The notes under the pieces were generated by a model. The model was not told the origin of the DNA. It worked only from the letters and a program-made list of their open reading frames with translations, and ran no database searches. This document shows, in pieces, positions 12,101 to 27,100 of a stretch of 64,000 nucleotides of DNA (its first letter is position 1; each line of letters starts with the position of its first letter). The translations under genes and the position numbers were made by a program. The stretch is taken from positions 4,352,001 through 4,416,000 of the forward strand of contig NC_092520.1 of assembly GCF_037038585.1 (NCBI RefSeq), given 5' to 3'. This DNA is from Patagioenas fasciata. Taxonomy: Eukaryota > Chordata > Aves > Columbiformes > Columbidae.

Positions 12101-15100
12101 TCATCATTTGTCAGCTTAGCGAAAGGGGGAATAACTACACGGACAACTTTATATTGTTCATTGTTTCAGCGTGTTGGTTTTTTTTCCCTGAAAGTAGAGC
12201 AATAAGAATGGAAAGGTTTCCTGTTATATTCAGTAGCCACGGTACAAGCTTCATTTTTCAGTGAATTACTTTCTGCTTTCCCAGCTTAGGTTCATAAATT
12301 GCTTGCTGCCAGCAGGGCATGAAGGGGATTTCAGTTTATTATTCATGGCACAACGGCAACAGAGACCAGCTTCTTTTTCTTCATCCAGATCCTTAAGGCT
12401 CTCAGCGCTTTAACCATAGTGGGGGATGAGATGCAGGGAAGCTGCACATCATTAGGAAAAATAACACTTCCCTAGCTGACAAGTGATCTGGTATTTTTTA
12501 CAGCCTTATCAATTAAATGGAAGATAGTAGTGGCCTTTACAAGCATGTATTATCTTGTTTTTGTCAAAAATCTCTCCAATTAGAGCGCTATTATTACCTA
12601 ATGTCCATGGTGCTCAACATTCCTGCATCCCAGTTCCCTGGTTGTTGTCAAAGAAAACAGCTTTACCTTCTCCCCATCCAGCACACAAATCTCTAATGGG
12701 AATTTGATTGGGGACCTCAACAGGTTAAAACTCTCCTCAGAATTGGTTTTAAATCAGATTAGCTGCTTAGCCCTGTTTACCACATGTATATTTGAGCTTA
12801 TACAAGGAAAGGGGTGGTGGGAGACTGGCTGCTGATATGGAGCAATACATAGATGCACGAATATAAGGCAGAATTAGAATTGGAAGAAATTACCCTGGCA
12901 GTTAAATTTTTAGACTCAAGTCTTCCAAGTGGCCTTCAATCTAATATGAGATGGCCTAGAAAGCTGTCACCTACCCAAGCGTATTGTGTTCCAGCCTGAT
13001 TTATTTACTTGTAACATACCATATGCTGCCTATAGACACGTAGTGATGAAAAACCTCATTCAGCTAGTGGGCCAAGTTATGTGAATAATGAAAGAGATCT
13101 AAAAACCTGTTTCAGCTACATAGCCGTCCCCTGCAAGAGCTCGAAGCAAATTTTGAGCAAACATAATTATTGTTAAAAGGTAAATAGGAAATTAGATTAA
13201 ACGTTCAGGCTAGGCTGATAGCGTTTTTTGTTTCCTTGATATTAGGAAATGTGCTGATGGGCTGATTCCAATGGGATGAAGTTCACCAAGTGCAGGTCCT
13301 GCACTTTGGCCACAACAACCCCTGCAGCGCTCCAGGCTGGCACAGAGTGGCTGGAGAGCAGTCAGGCAGAAAGGGACCTGGGGGTGCTAATGGACAGGAA
13401 GCTCAACAGGAGCCAACAGTGTGCCCAGGTGGCCAAGAAGGCCAATGGTGTCCTGTCCTGTATCCAAACCAGCGTGGTCAGCAGGACAAGGGCAGTGATC
13501 CTTCCCCTGTACTCTGCATTGGGGAGGCCACACCTGGAGTATTGTGTTCAGTTCTGGGCCCCTCAGCTCAGGAAAGAGATTGAAGTGTTGGAGTGGGTCC
13601 AGAGAAGAGCAACAAGACTGGGGAAGGGACTTGAACACAAGCCCTATGGGGAGAGGCTGAGGGAACTGGGCTTGTTTAGTCTGGAGAAGAGGAGGCTTAG
13701 AGGTGAGCTCAGCACTCTCTAGAACGACCTGAAGGGCAGTTCTAGCCAGGGGGGATTGGGCTCTTCTCCCAGGCAGTCAGCAATAGGACAAGGGGGCATG
13801 GGCTTCAACTCTGCCAGGGGAAATTGAGGCTGGAGATGAGAAAGCAATTCTGTGCAGAGAGAGTGGTCAGCATTGGAATGGCTGCCCAGGGAGGTGCTGG
13901 ACTCACCGGCCCTGGAGGTTTTGAAACTGAGATTGGCCATGGCACTTAGTGCCATGATCTGGTCGATGGACTGGAGTTGGACCAAGGCTTGGACTGGATG
14001 ATCTCTGAGGGCTTTTCCAACCCAGTCGATTCTGTGATTAAAAAAATGGGTTCTGTGTAGACATTCCAGAAATGATGTTGTGGTGTCTCGTAAGAAACTG
14101 CACAAACTGGAGAAGTAGATCAGCATGAGAATTGCAAATAAGGGAAGGGAACGACTAGTGGAAAATGACTAAAGGAGATAACGCAAGGCAGGATCAGTCT
14201 GGGCTTGCTTCAGATCATTAGTGGAACTGTTTAATCATCTATAGCAGGAAAAACAGAGTCATGTGCTGATGGAATTTTGTGATGATACAAAGTTCTGAGG
14301 CATTGCTGAGTACAGGGGAGGAGATGAGGAGATAACCTTGAGGACTAGGATGGCAAATGATTCTGAATGGAAGAGCATGCACTGGTGGGCAAATACCAGC
14401 CGTTCCTTTTCTAAACTAAACACCATTAATAATATGATCGGTGAATTTTCTGCCACAGTAAAATACAAGTATTAGGTTTATAAATTAAGGTGACTCTGGG
14501 TAAGAGGGAGAGAATGAGCATGGGGAAAAAGAAGAAGGTAATTTCATTTCCCAAAATGAAAAACTTAATAAAATTGTCCTCCAGAGGTGTTTTAAATACA
14601 CAAATGGAAGTGAAATCACTATGAAATGCTTCTGTAGAAGTACATATGGAAGACTGAAGCTGCATGAGGAATATGTTACGTCAGGGCACAAACTGTTCAA
14701 AACTTGCAGGACTCCCCATTTTGGGGAGTCTCTCTGGACCCACTCGATGTCCTACAGCTCTTCAGAGTCTCTCCCGCTGCTCAGGCAACACTTAGTTGTA
14801 GATTTGTGGAACGTGTTGTCTTACATTCTACATGGTCCAATTTCCAAGCAGTCCATTGAAAATGAACCTTTTCAGGGCATGTCTTAGCCAGAGAGTTTTT
14901 TCTGCTTGGACACTATCCTGCTGAAAACCATGTATAAAACTAATTCGAGTGACATTTCGCTCTGTCACACAGCTTGTATGGGGATATCTTCCAGAAAGTG
15001 AGTATGGTTTTCATTGTAGTACCTCTACCTGCACAATATCATAAGGAATGTGGAAGGATGTTCAGGCTCTTCAAAGAATCAGCTCTACAAAGCGTTGAAA

Positions 15101-18100
15101 GGGATCCAAGACAAGCTCAGTTTGCTGCAGTGTCCCTGAAGCTCAGGAGATCCGCTCAGTGCCACGCAGAAACAGTGACCTGTTTGTCACTTTGCCATTA
15201 TATATGGACACCTAAACAAGACCAAACCAAGTGAATCAGAATTAATTCATTTAGGAGCTATCAGGACAGCACGTGGTACTAAACAGCCATAACTACGCCG
15301 AGTTACTCGGTGTTTCATTATCATCATGGGGATTGTCCTTCCTTTTTCCCTCTGCTCAGATTTCATTTCTAGAAATCCAATAACATGTAGAAGTCTGTTT
15401 TCCTCGTTATAAATTGCAAACACAGTTTCCAACTTTAAGTACTTAGGCTATTTTTTGAGAGAGCTGGTTGGTATATTAATAGATAAGCAGTGGTTGCCAA
15501 GAACCCAAAATCTCTCCGTGCATTTCCCAATGTGTACGCTAATATTTGAAGCTGATAAATTGACTTGATTAACGAAGGATGGGCAGACGGCCAGGAGCAG
15601 GGGAAACAAAATAGAAAGAACAGGCTCTTTCTGTACTAAAAGGGTAGATGAAGAACCAGTTTTGTATGTTCCCCCCTGTGTGGAGTACCAAACAACATCC
15701 GTAAAAAATGAATCTGTATGATTTGCTTAACTGCCTGCACACCAAAAATCCTGCCAAACACCAAGCCCTGAAACACTTAGTTCCCATTTAGGAATTAGAA
15801 AGATGTTCTTCATATTCGGCCTCCTTATCGGCTAATCCACTGTGTATTAATAAGACTTTGAGTGTTTCCCCATTGCAAAGCTGAGATACCTGCAGCTTTA
15901 TTCATATCTTAAGCAGTAAAGAGGGAACTGTCTGATGATAGCAAAAAATGATGGGATTCTGCTGTTTCCTTTTGTTTCGTTTCTAGTGTGAGGGTGTTGT
16001 TTTGCTTACAATTTAAGGCGCTGTGAGCCAAAATAGCACAAAACGTGCTTGGGTTTTCATCTCTTACTTATGTGATGTGTTACTTAAAAAAAAAAGGAGC
16101 TAAATGAGTTGAGAAATTGGAGTCAACTTGAATAAGGTAGTTGTTTTAATTTTGTATTTTATCCTTTGGGTGGAAGGATAATACCTAACAATTTTTTGCC
16201 ATGATGAAAAGAGTAGATCCATGGGTGGTAAAGGACTAAGAGTATAAACTAAGTATAAAGCATAAACTAAAGTATATACTAAAGTATAAACTATATAAGT
16301 AGAAAGTATAAACTAAGTTGTGCAGCTTGGTTTGTAAGCGCGGCTCCGCTCGCCGCGTGTCACGGCAACACCGACGTCGCCTTAGCGTGAAGGGGAGGGC
16401 TGGAGCGTGCAGAGCACAGCGCTTCGCTGTCCCCGTCTTTCACAGGCTTTTAAACACAAATGTGTTTTGCCGCTAACAACCCGTTTGCGTGGGGGAGCGG
16501 AAAAAGCAAGAAATTGAAGTGTCAACTGTGGGCATGTTTTTCTTCAATCGCTTGCAAGGTTCTTGTTATTATGATTTTCTTTCTCCTTCCTCCATCCATT
16601 TAAGACTGTCCTCTTCTGCAAGCCATTAAGCAACTCACTAGGAGATACCAGAGGCGCTACAAAGAAAGCTTTTCTCTTAGTGTTTGCTCTTTCTTGCTTT
16701 TAGCAGCTGCTGCTGCAAAGAAAAACAGCATTTTTAGCCTTTTACTAGGGCTTTGGGCCGCCTATAAGCCGTGTTTCTCTAGGCATGGTCTGATGTGTCT
16801 CACTTGTTGGACAAAGAACCTCAGAGCAAATTGGATAAAAGCAGGAAGGTGGTCGCACACCTAAAGTGCTGATATAAATTTCTTGTCATGGGTAGGTTTT
16901 TTTCATCTCTTCTGCTGCAGAAGAGCATTTTATCAATGGAAATTGTGGGAAGGTCAGCAAGGAAAAGGCATCAAACTGTGATTTGGGTTCCAGGGGAGCT
17001 TTTCTATGAGCGCTATTCCTTTCTGTGCTATCCCTCTTGGAAAATAATCACTGGGTTTGATTAGGCAAATGAAACAGGCTGTTTTAAATGAGACTGATGA
17101 AGTAAAATGTCATTTAACTTTTAAATTCAGTCTGTATTGGTTATATGGTGAGGTCTTTATCGGCAAAACGTTGGTGATGAATTGTACCACCATACAGCAC
17201 CTTACATACCTGAGCAGTGTGCTTTCTACCTTTTGCTTGGGACTGATAAGCACTTGATATTCATCACTATGTTGCAGGTTTGGGGTGTTTTCTCCTGATT
17301 TATGTGCTGTACCCTAGCAAAGGAACTGGAATTAGCCAGCAGTTTTGTGTAAAGTACAAGCCAGAACCAATTAGCCTTTCAAATAATTTGGCTCCACAGA
17401 ACAGAACACCCAGTAGTAGTAGCCGAGTTACTGAAGTTATTTGATCTTGCTCTGAATGCAAATAAAGAGCTGCTGTGCTGAGTGACTTTACATAGCCAAT
17501 ATTGGAGCTTATTTCTATCTGTTGTCAAACATAAGGGCTCTGTTGTCTGCCTTGTTCCTTATATATGCACCGCTAATATGGTTTGTGCCACTATCCTCAT
17601 CCTGAAAGCTAAAAGGAGTTGGAAAATTGGCTCTTACGGACTTTTGAAAGGTTGGTTTCACTTGGTGTTCCCACAGCAATCTGTTTTGTCAGATTATTAG
17701 ACACATGCGTATTTTTGCAGGATAGTAATAGCTGAATTCCCTGGTTAGAGCAGAGGAGGAGTTAGTCCTTGTCTTGGAGGAAATATAATCTAAAAGAAGG
17801 GCTGAGAAGGTCAATAAAACATGGTAAGGACGCTGGTTTGTAAATACACCTATGTGAGGTTTAGCGACTTGTGGAAATAGAAAAAGAGAGGAACCTTTGC
17901 TACCTGTTTCACATAAAAGAAAACATTAAATGGGAGTTAACTAAAAGCAAAAATGACAAGGGAAAATCAATGAACAATGAAGTGAAAAATAGCAAGGGGT
18001 TTGCGGGCCACTGGAGAAAGGCAAAGACCAAGGGTTGGCTGCTTGGAACCAACTCCTTTTTGGCAGGAGGAGAACAGCGCTCAGAATAAAAAGCATTGGA

Positions 18101-21100
18101 GAGTCATCTGCTGTCACCGGTGTCTGAAAATCCTCCCTGCCGCAGCGGCTTCTGCATCGCTTTTCAGGCTCCACTGACCACGTTTCCTCTCTTCTTTAGC
18201 CCACACGTCTTGGAGATGGTTTTATGTGCACCCTAAGCTTGTGAAGAAAAAGCCAGGAGAAGGATTTAAAGATCATGAGGCAGAAAAAATAACTTATTCT
18301 TTCGACTTCTTATAGAAGTCAGGTGATTACATAGAAATTCATCAAGCCTGCAGTAAGCCAGGTTTTGCTCGTGGATTCTTTTCAGAGCACGCAGGCTTCC
18401 CACTGTGTAATTAGGCTGAATCCCAACCATCTCTAATAGTTGGGTTTAAAAGCTTCCTGGAAACTTTCTTCCTTACTGGTGCTCAGTGCGTCGTCTATTG
18501 AGGTGTTTGCTTTCAGGAAAACATATTAATCAAATATCAGTGAGGGAAGTACAGCTTTCAAACACGGGTTTTAGCTGAAGCTTACGCAATCCTAGGCTAA
18601 AATGCACAGATACAGAAGAGAGAGAATTTCTCTACAGTTTTTATTTCAGCGTGCTTGCTGAGTGCCATCTAGTGTTTGCTTTCTAACTCAAAATAGCGAA
18701 ATAGTGCTTTTACACCACTGATTTTTCCTGTAGTTGCACAAAAAGCATGGTTTATAGTCATGTTTTTATTTGAAACTTGTGGAAGGTAAAGGGGATGCTG
18801 TTTTCCTGGGACTCAGAAACAAAAATCAACAGAGGCTTCAACAATATTTTACTCCTGTAGTGTTTCGTAAAGTCTCTTGAATCCAACTGCTGAATTTTAT
18901 CTCTGTTTTCATTTCCAGATCATGTATGGAACACTAGTTTCCATTATAGTGCTACGATCTGTTTATATAGTATTATGGTAAGTAACCACTTACTTCAGCA
19001 TCGTAAGATTTATGTTTCACATTTGCATCTTTTTTTGGTGGGCTTAACATGAGAAATCGGCAATGGCAAAATGTCTTTTATTAGGTACATATTCTAACTC
19101 ACATGCTCTGCTTGGTTGGAAGGGAACGGCTCATCTTCTTGTCTTTTTTTAAGTCACTGGGATAACTGGAAACTGGAAAAATGGGCTGATTCCAGTGGGA
19201 TGAAGTTCAACAAGGCCAAGTGTCGGTTCCTGCACTTTGGCCACAACAACCCCTGCAGCGCTCCAGGCTGGCACAGAGTGGCTGGAGAGCAGTCAGGCAG
19301 AAAGGGACCTGGGGGGACTGATGGACAGGAAGCTCAGCCTGAGCCAACAGTGTGCCCAGGTGGCCAAGAAGGCCAATGGTGTCCTGTCCTGTATCCAAAC
19401 CAGCGTGGTCAGCAGGACAAGGGCAGTGATCCTTCCCCTGTGCTCTGCATTGGGGAGGCCACACCTGGAGTGTTGCGTTCAGTTCTGGGCCCCTCAGGTC
19501 AGGAAAGAGATTGAAGTGCTGGAGCGGGTCCAGAGAAGAGCAACAAGACTGGGGAAGGGACTTGAACACAAGCCCTATGGGGAGAGGCTAAGGGAGCTGG
19601 GCTTGTTTAGTCTGGAGAAGAGGAGGCTTAGAGGTGAGCTCAGCACTCTCTAGAACGACCTGAAGGGCAGTTCTAGCCAGGTGGGGATTGGGCTCTTCTC
19701 CCAGGCAGTCAGCAATAGGACAAGGGGGCATGGGCTTCAACTCTGCCAGGGGAAATTGAGGCTGGAGATTAGAAAGCAATTCTGTGCAGAGAGAGTGGTC
19801 AGCATTGGAATGGCTGCCCAGGGAGGTGCTGGACTCACCGGCCCTGGAGGTTTTTAAACTGAGACTGGACATGACACTTAGTGCCATGATCTGGTCAATG
19901 GACTGGAGTTGGACCAAGGCTTGGACTGGATGATCTCTGAGGTCTTTTCCAACCCAGTCGATTCCGTAATTCTGTAACATTAAACAAAAGTGGGATCTTT
20001 CCGCTTATGATCAGTGTTCACTGCTGATGACTTCAGCTTTTAGCCTGGAGTTTCAAGTGGAGCAAAGTTTCTGTCTTCATATTGTTGGGTAACATGGGAA
20101 ATCTATTACCAGTGTAAAAGATATCTAGTGATGAAACTTGGAGAGAGGTGAGAGTAAGACTGTAGAGTTGAACCATCAGTTAATAGTTTCCTTTTCCCTA
20201 CTCAAGTATCTAAAATTCAAATGTAAAAGATAACACAGAAGGTTAAATGTGGCAGTTTTGACTGGGTAAAGTTAGGTATATGTTATGGAAATTTGAACTG
20301 TTTGTGACAAACAAAAGGGTATTTAAAATGTTAGGAAACGTTGGGACGCATGAGAATCAGCAGAGCACAGAGCTGGTGGGTCAAAGTGAAGAAAGATTGA
20401 GTCAGTATTGTAATAAACAGATACCTTCAGCTCTCTTTTGGTTGCCTCCTCCCGTCTCTCTGTGAATAGCTGGTGTTCTCAGGTATTTGGGGATTGACCC
20501 TGAAAATTTCTGATTTTTCTCTACTGTCTTCTTTGTAAATGCTCTTTTTGCTAAACTTTGTTTCGAGTTACACGCATATCTGTCCAGGAATACAAGGAAG
20601 AATTTAACAAAAGGTGTGAATTTAAAGTAGATTCATGGAATCACCTTCTATTTGCAATTTGAGGTAATTTGGTTTGATTTTTCCCAAGAAGTCCCCACAG
20701 ACCAAGTGTAAATGTTGACAAGCAAGAACTACTTAAAACTGATAGCGTGTTGCTTGCTGCTTTAGAAACAATCATCAGTTTCAAGGTATTTTTCAAACCC
20801 GTGAGCATGGAAATTTTAATCCTAACCTAGAGATCTTAAGTGATATTGCCTTAATTTACTTCCAAGGGAAATAAAGTTGAATCAAGTGCAGGTCATTTAA
20901 ATTTTGTTCTTATGCAAGGATTTAGCACAGATCTAGTCACTTAGATTAAATGTATTTATTTCTGTGTGGACAAACCCGTGGTCCTACAGTCATTCCAGTT
21001 GTGCACATTGCACACACTTGTGCATTCTGTTGTCTTCTGTCAATAACTATGGATAACCCCACCATCCTCCCTCCCAGGGTATCATTCATTACTTTCTTCT

Positions 21101-24100
21101 AGCAAAGCCTCTGAAGTTTCACCTACATTTTCTTTTTGATTTTAAGGGTTTGGAGTGTGTTTTCTTATTTAGCTGGATCACTTTATTGCAACATGGCCCT
21201 ACAAAGACTTGCTTCCCCCTTTGATTGTGCTATGCAAACTGGTTAGAAAGTTGGGATGGGGGGAGAACTACATCTAAACTACTTCTAAATTTTAACTAAA
21301 CTACTACTAATTTTAAATTAGATCTGCTAGAGAAGCTGCGCCAGCTAGAAGATGCCCTTTCTTTTCTTTGGTTTATTTCCTCTGTGTCACTAAAACATAT
21401 TCTTGTCTTTCCATTGATAGTGTTAGCACTTGTCCAGGCCTCTTCCAGCTTATGTATAGGCATTGATTTCTGTTTATTTTGTTTCTTTAATCATAGAATC
21501 ATAGTATCATTTTGGTTGGAAGAGACCTCTAAGGTCATTGAGTCCAGCCATTAAACCAACCCGGGCACTGCCCCATGTCCTGAGAACCTCATGTCCGTCT
21601 GTCCAACCCTCCAGGGATGGTGACTCCAGCACTGCCCTGGGCAGCCTGTTCCAGTGCCTGACAGCCCTTTGGGGAAGAAATTGTTCCCCAGATCCACCCT
21701 CAACCTCCCCTGGTGCAACTTGAGGCCGTTTCCTCTTGTTCTGTTGCTTGTTACTTGGGAGAAGAGACCAATACTCTTCATGCTCCAAGCTCCTTTCAGG
21801 CAGTTCAGAGATCAGAAGGTCTCCCCTCAGCTCCTGTTCTCCAGCTGAACCCCCAGGTCCCTCAGCCGCTCCCATCACACTTGTGCTCCAGCCCCTTCCC
21901 CAGCTCCCTTCCCTTCTCTCAACTCACTCCAGTACCTCAAGGTCTTTCTTGGTGTGAGGGGCCCAAAACTGCCCCCAGGATTTGAGGTTTGGCCTCCCCA
22001 TGTCCCAGCACAGGGACGGTCACTGCCCTGGGCCTGCTGGCCACACTTCATTTCACTCATATTTCTTAGTGTGGGCTGGAAGTTGCTCTGAGCTTAGAGT
22101 AAAAATCTCAAAGAACAGCATGTTATTCTTTCCAGGCTGCTGCCTCCTCCTGTCCTCATCATTTACTGTTGTTCCCACCTGTTTCCCCCCACATTTTTCA
22201 TCTGTTTCTTGGGTCTGCTTCCTCCCCAACATTACAACTTGGCAAACGTTGTTCTCTGTTCGCAAAGCACGTTCCGAGTTCAGAAGAGATGCCAACCTCT
22301 CTCTCATTCCTTCACAAAACAACACTATTTATTCCCTGAACAATTCTGGTTATAATTACCTAATTACCAGCGTGTATAACATACCAGTCAGTGCTCTTTC
22401 ATGTCCTGGGCTTGCTTATATCTCTAGAGCACTGAGTTGGGAATATTACAGTGTAGCCCCTGCCATGTACTGCATGATGCTCCATGCATTTATTAGACTA
22501 AACAAATAACAGTTCTGCTAGTTTATGTTGGCAGTACATGTTGTGGACATGTGCAGCTTTTATTTTATTAGATTACCCTGTGGAAGAAGCTCTACCTGTC
22601 GTGTTTTGCACATTTTGGTTGCCAACACTCACAGCTCTGAAACACGCACCGTGTATATAACCCAATGGAGAAAAAGCAGCTCAGGAATGTGTTTTAATCC
22701 AGAATCTAAACTGCGCATTCATAATGCTTAAAAATAACTTGAATTATTTCAGGGGGGCTTTTTAGGGTTGGAATTGGGTTCGCTTTTGGATTTGTCTTAT
22801 TAGTGGGAAAGGAGGAGATGTTACCAACTTCCACGTAGGTAGCTTACAATGCTCCCACCTGATTGCAGATATTGAGGGTAAATTTATTAACGACGCCTTT
22901 TATTGCATCTCATTTCTTCAATGTGTTGCCTATATTCTAAAGAGGAAAATGAAAGTGACATTTTTCCATCCCGCTCAACGATATAACACCACAAGAAATG
23001 ATTGTTTCCTGAAACCATTCATTTGGTTAGTTGTTCGTCACGGCGGTCTGCGTTCACAAAACACTACGAGTCGTTTTGAAAGTCCTTATGTAAGCAATTC
23101 CCCTAGTATAGGGTTATCATGTGTAATATTGGAAGAGAGCTGCTTATTTTGGCAGAATCCTAATTTGTAACGTGGCTATTTTTTAACTGAAAAATTATAC
23201 ACAGGACAGAGGAGTTAGAACCTTTTTAGCCAACTTCAGTTTTCCCTCTTTTTGCCTTAGGAGAGAGCAGTATTTAGGGGAACAATTAGAAATATAGAGT
23301 GAAACATTAACAAGACCAGTCTCGGTGTGAATTCAGGAGAGAGGGAAGGAGGTAAAATACAATACTGACATAGATGAGATTTGAAGTTGATGTTTTTCCT
23401 TTTTGGAACAAAATAATAAAGCAGTTTATTTGTATGTTATAGTAATTATGTATGATACAGAGAAGCTGCCTTTGAAGAATCTTGGACTAAACTTTGCATT
23501 GTTTCTCCCCTTGTCTTTCTAGGGTATACCCATGGCTTAGAGGTCTAGGCTATACGTCATTAACTGTATTTTTAATGGGATTTTTTCTCTGGAATGTGGA
23601 CAACATTTTCTGTGATAAATTAAGGTGAGTTATTTCACTTAGTCCAGATAGCTCTTAATAGCTTTTTGGCATAAAGCTTTGTTTTTTCCGTGGTGTATAT
23701 TCAAGCCTATCTCATGGTATGTGTGGTACGCTGCCTACAAAACATTTACAAGGGTTTTATCTCGTTTGCTCATGACTAAGTTCAGCACTCTGCAGTCTTT
23801 TAATGTTTTTTTAAATCCATGAATAGTTTTATTTTTTTAAATAATTGATATTTCTCTTTATCTTCCATTTAAAATGAGAGAAAGTAATGTCACTGAAGTA
23901 ATCTGGAGCATCTGTGGCTTAGCAAAGCACGCTATTTACAGTTGACTTCATCTGAATGAGTTTTTTTATCCTGCTTTTTTCATTTCTGCTCTTGCTGTTT
24001 CCCAGGAAAATATCAAAAATATCAAAGGCAGTAGCTCTGCAGGCTAAAGAAATATCTCTTGTAATATATCTGTCTCCAATAAAAACCAGCTGTTTGAGTG

Positions 24101-27100
24101 TCTCAGGAAGAACAATAACCCTGTGAGCCAACACACGGTGGTGGTTGTTATTAACCTGGAGTCTTCTGGCTTAGCACTTGTAGGGGAGGCCAGAAAGGAC
24201 TTCGTCTCTGTTAGTGTCAAATGGGGTGAGAAAAGAAAAGGCCTCCAGATGAAGCTTGTAGGAACCCATCATCTCATTGTATGGGTAGATATCCTGTCCA
24301 TGCAAGAAAGAACAGCAGTCCAAGAGGTTGTTGTCATAGAATCACAGAATAGTTTGAGTTGGAAGGCACCTTCAAAGCTCCCCCAGTGCCACCCCTGCCG
24401 TGAGCAGGGACATCTTCACCAGCTCAGGTTGCTCAGAGCCCCGTCCAGCCTGGCCTGGGATGTCTCCACGGTGGTTCATCTACCACCTCTCTTGCCAACC
24501 TTGGGACAGTGTTTCACCATCTTAATTGTAAAAAAATTCTTCTTCATGTCTGGCCTGAATCTCTTCTCCTTTAGTTTAAAACCATCACCCCTTTCCCTGC
24601 TCAAAAGTCTGTCCCCATATTTCTTCTCAGCCCCTTCTAAGTCCGGAAAGGCCACACTAAGGTCTCCTCAGAGCTTCTCTTCTCCAGCTTAACACCCCAA
24701 CTCTCTCAGCCTGTCCTCCCAGCAGAGCTGTTCCAGCCTCGCATCATTCCTGGGGCTCCTCTGGCCCCTCTCCAGCAGGTCCACGTTCTCTTAACGCGTG
24801 TTCCTCTGGAACTGGACAGCTGCACCTTTCTTTCGCTTAATTGTGCTACTTGTGTTCCACCACAAACTGGAGGAGATGGAAAGGTTGATGCCAGCATCCA
24901 TAAAATCTGTTCTTGACTGTCTAATCCACTGTTAGGCTGCTGTGGAGCACAGAATTGTCCTAGCAGGCTGCTTTGTGAGGGCCGGATCATAGCATGCTGT
25001 CACAAATCTAGTGTTTTCCATCTCTCCCTTTTGGCTCTGTCATCCCTGCACTACGTTAGGCCAATTAAAACTTAGGGTTTTCTTGAAGCTTTTTTAAAAG
25101 TACAGGTGAAAGCAATAGAATACCTAGTGCCATGGAAACAGATGGCATAGCAAAGTTATTTGCCAACACAAGTGAGTGGGTGTGCAGTGACTTTGCAAAT
25201 ATTGGCACCGGGATTGATTTTGCAGCTGCATCGCATCACTGGTGAGATCATAACCCCCAACTCACTGAGCCTGCGGGTCCGTGGGGCTTTTGAACTTGTT
25301 CCTGAACTCAAAAATTACACCAGCTGCTGAAGCACTTTTTTCCATCCTCATTTTGCAGAGGGAAAAATAAGTTAGCGTGTTTCCTGTAATATTTGTTTGG
25401 TTATGGCGCTGGAGAAAAATAAATACACTTGTTTACTAGCTTCAATCAGATGTCTGCAGAGACTTGAATTTTTCCAGGCAGTATTGTAAATCGAATGTTT
25501 GGAGAAAATATATTCCAGTTCCTTGTAATTTTTTATTCTCTAAAGATGAAACTTGTGAATCATCCACTTACCTACTTTTTTTGGCGTTACTGTTCAAAAC
25601 TGTAGTTTGACACTTTGGAACTGTAGTCCATGGAACTGTATTCCATGCACTTTGGAATTTGAGCTTTGAGATTTCCTGTCATCCAAAAGCTCAGAGGCTA
25701 TGCCGGGGTGACAGTCTGTGTGTTCCACCCTGTCGCTCCTGGGCTGACTAAATTGAAGCTCTTTGTTCGTATTGGTGACTGAGCAGCTCTGGAAACGAAG
25801 CGGTAGCTCAGGGATTAGTGTTTAGTCTGGGACACTGAACGCTACAACATCAAGCAGTAAATAAGTATTACAGAAGCTGCAGATTTTCTTCCTTAACACC
25901 TGCGATCATTTTTCCCTATTTTGTTTTGACTGAATGTGAAATGAAAGAGAAGACAGGGAGATGCAATATTTGTTCCACCATCAACCGAAGTAGGTGTTAC
26001 CTGCCCACTGAGCAGGAGAGATTGGGGAAATGTAGTTCCTTCCATTTCAGTCCCTATCTCCAGCCCTTACCCTCGCACCCCATAACTCTGTGAAGTACAA
26101 AGCACATTGGCGGAGTATTTCAGACCCTCCACTTTCATCAGTTCCTCACTGGAGCTGGAGAATAGGTCGTGCGATTGCCAAATGTCAAGTGGATGGATCC
26201 CGTTTCCTCTTGTAGACCTTAAACTCAGCACTTCATCCTATGGACAGTAGTTCACGGGGCTTTGGGGAGCAAAATAGAATCATAGAATTGTTTTGGTTGG
26301 GAAAGACCCTTAAGATCATCAAGTCCAAACATTAACCCAACACTGCCAGGTCCACCTCTAAACCATGTCCTTAAGGACCTCATCTACGCATCTTTTAAAC
26401 CCCTCCAGGGATGGTGACTCCAGCACTGCCCTGGGCAGCCTGGTCCAATGCCCCACAGCCCTTTGGGGAAGAAATTGTTCCAAGATCCCACCTCAGCCTC
26501 CCCTGGCGCAACTTGAGGCCGTTTCCTCTGCTCCTGGCGCTTGTTCCTGGGGAGCAGAGCCCGACCCCCTCCCTGGCTCCAAGCTCCTTTCAGGCAGTTC
26601 AGAGATCAGAAGGTCTCCCCTCAGCTCCTGTTCTCCAGCTGAACCCCCCAGGTGCCTCAGCCACTCCCATCACACTTGTGCTCCAACCCCTTCCCCAGCT
26701 CTGTTGCCGTTCTTTGGACTGTGGGATGTCATAAATATATTTCCTGAACTCTGAGTCCAGAAGCAACTTATCATTCATTGTATGAAGAAGTGTGTGCTTG
26801 CTTTATATATATAAGAAAGCCAGTTTGCTATTATAATAACTTTCTTATAGTGTGTAAGGTCTAAGTGCTGTTCCCTGCTGAAATCCTGACGACGTGCAGT
26901 CTCACTCGTGAAGCACATGGCTGAGATACGGAAACAACAATGCGTGATCTGACAATCAAGCAATGGGATTTGAGATTGCTTAGCTTGAAAAAAACCTCAA
27001 AAATTACATGAAATCTCTTTCTTGCAGAGCACTACGAGAGAAGATGCCTCCAGTTGTGGGAGCTGTGACACAATTTCATGCCTGGTGGCATATTCTCACA

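Noticed and set aside
13276..13722. 148-codon ORF, with matching ORFs at 4449 and 19237
   Set aside because: It is the C-terminal end of CR1 ORF2, not a host gene, and is truncated at its 5' end.
21982..22509. 175-codon plus-strand ORF
   Set aside because: It starts inside an antisense CR1 and continues into AT-rich intron without family resemblance.
24335..24823. ORF of 189 codons (24123-24692) over a CR1
   Set aside because: Most of it is an antisense reading of CR1 with the usual frame, not a gene.
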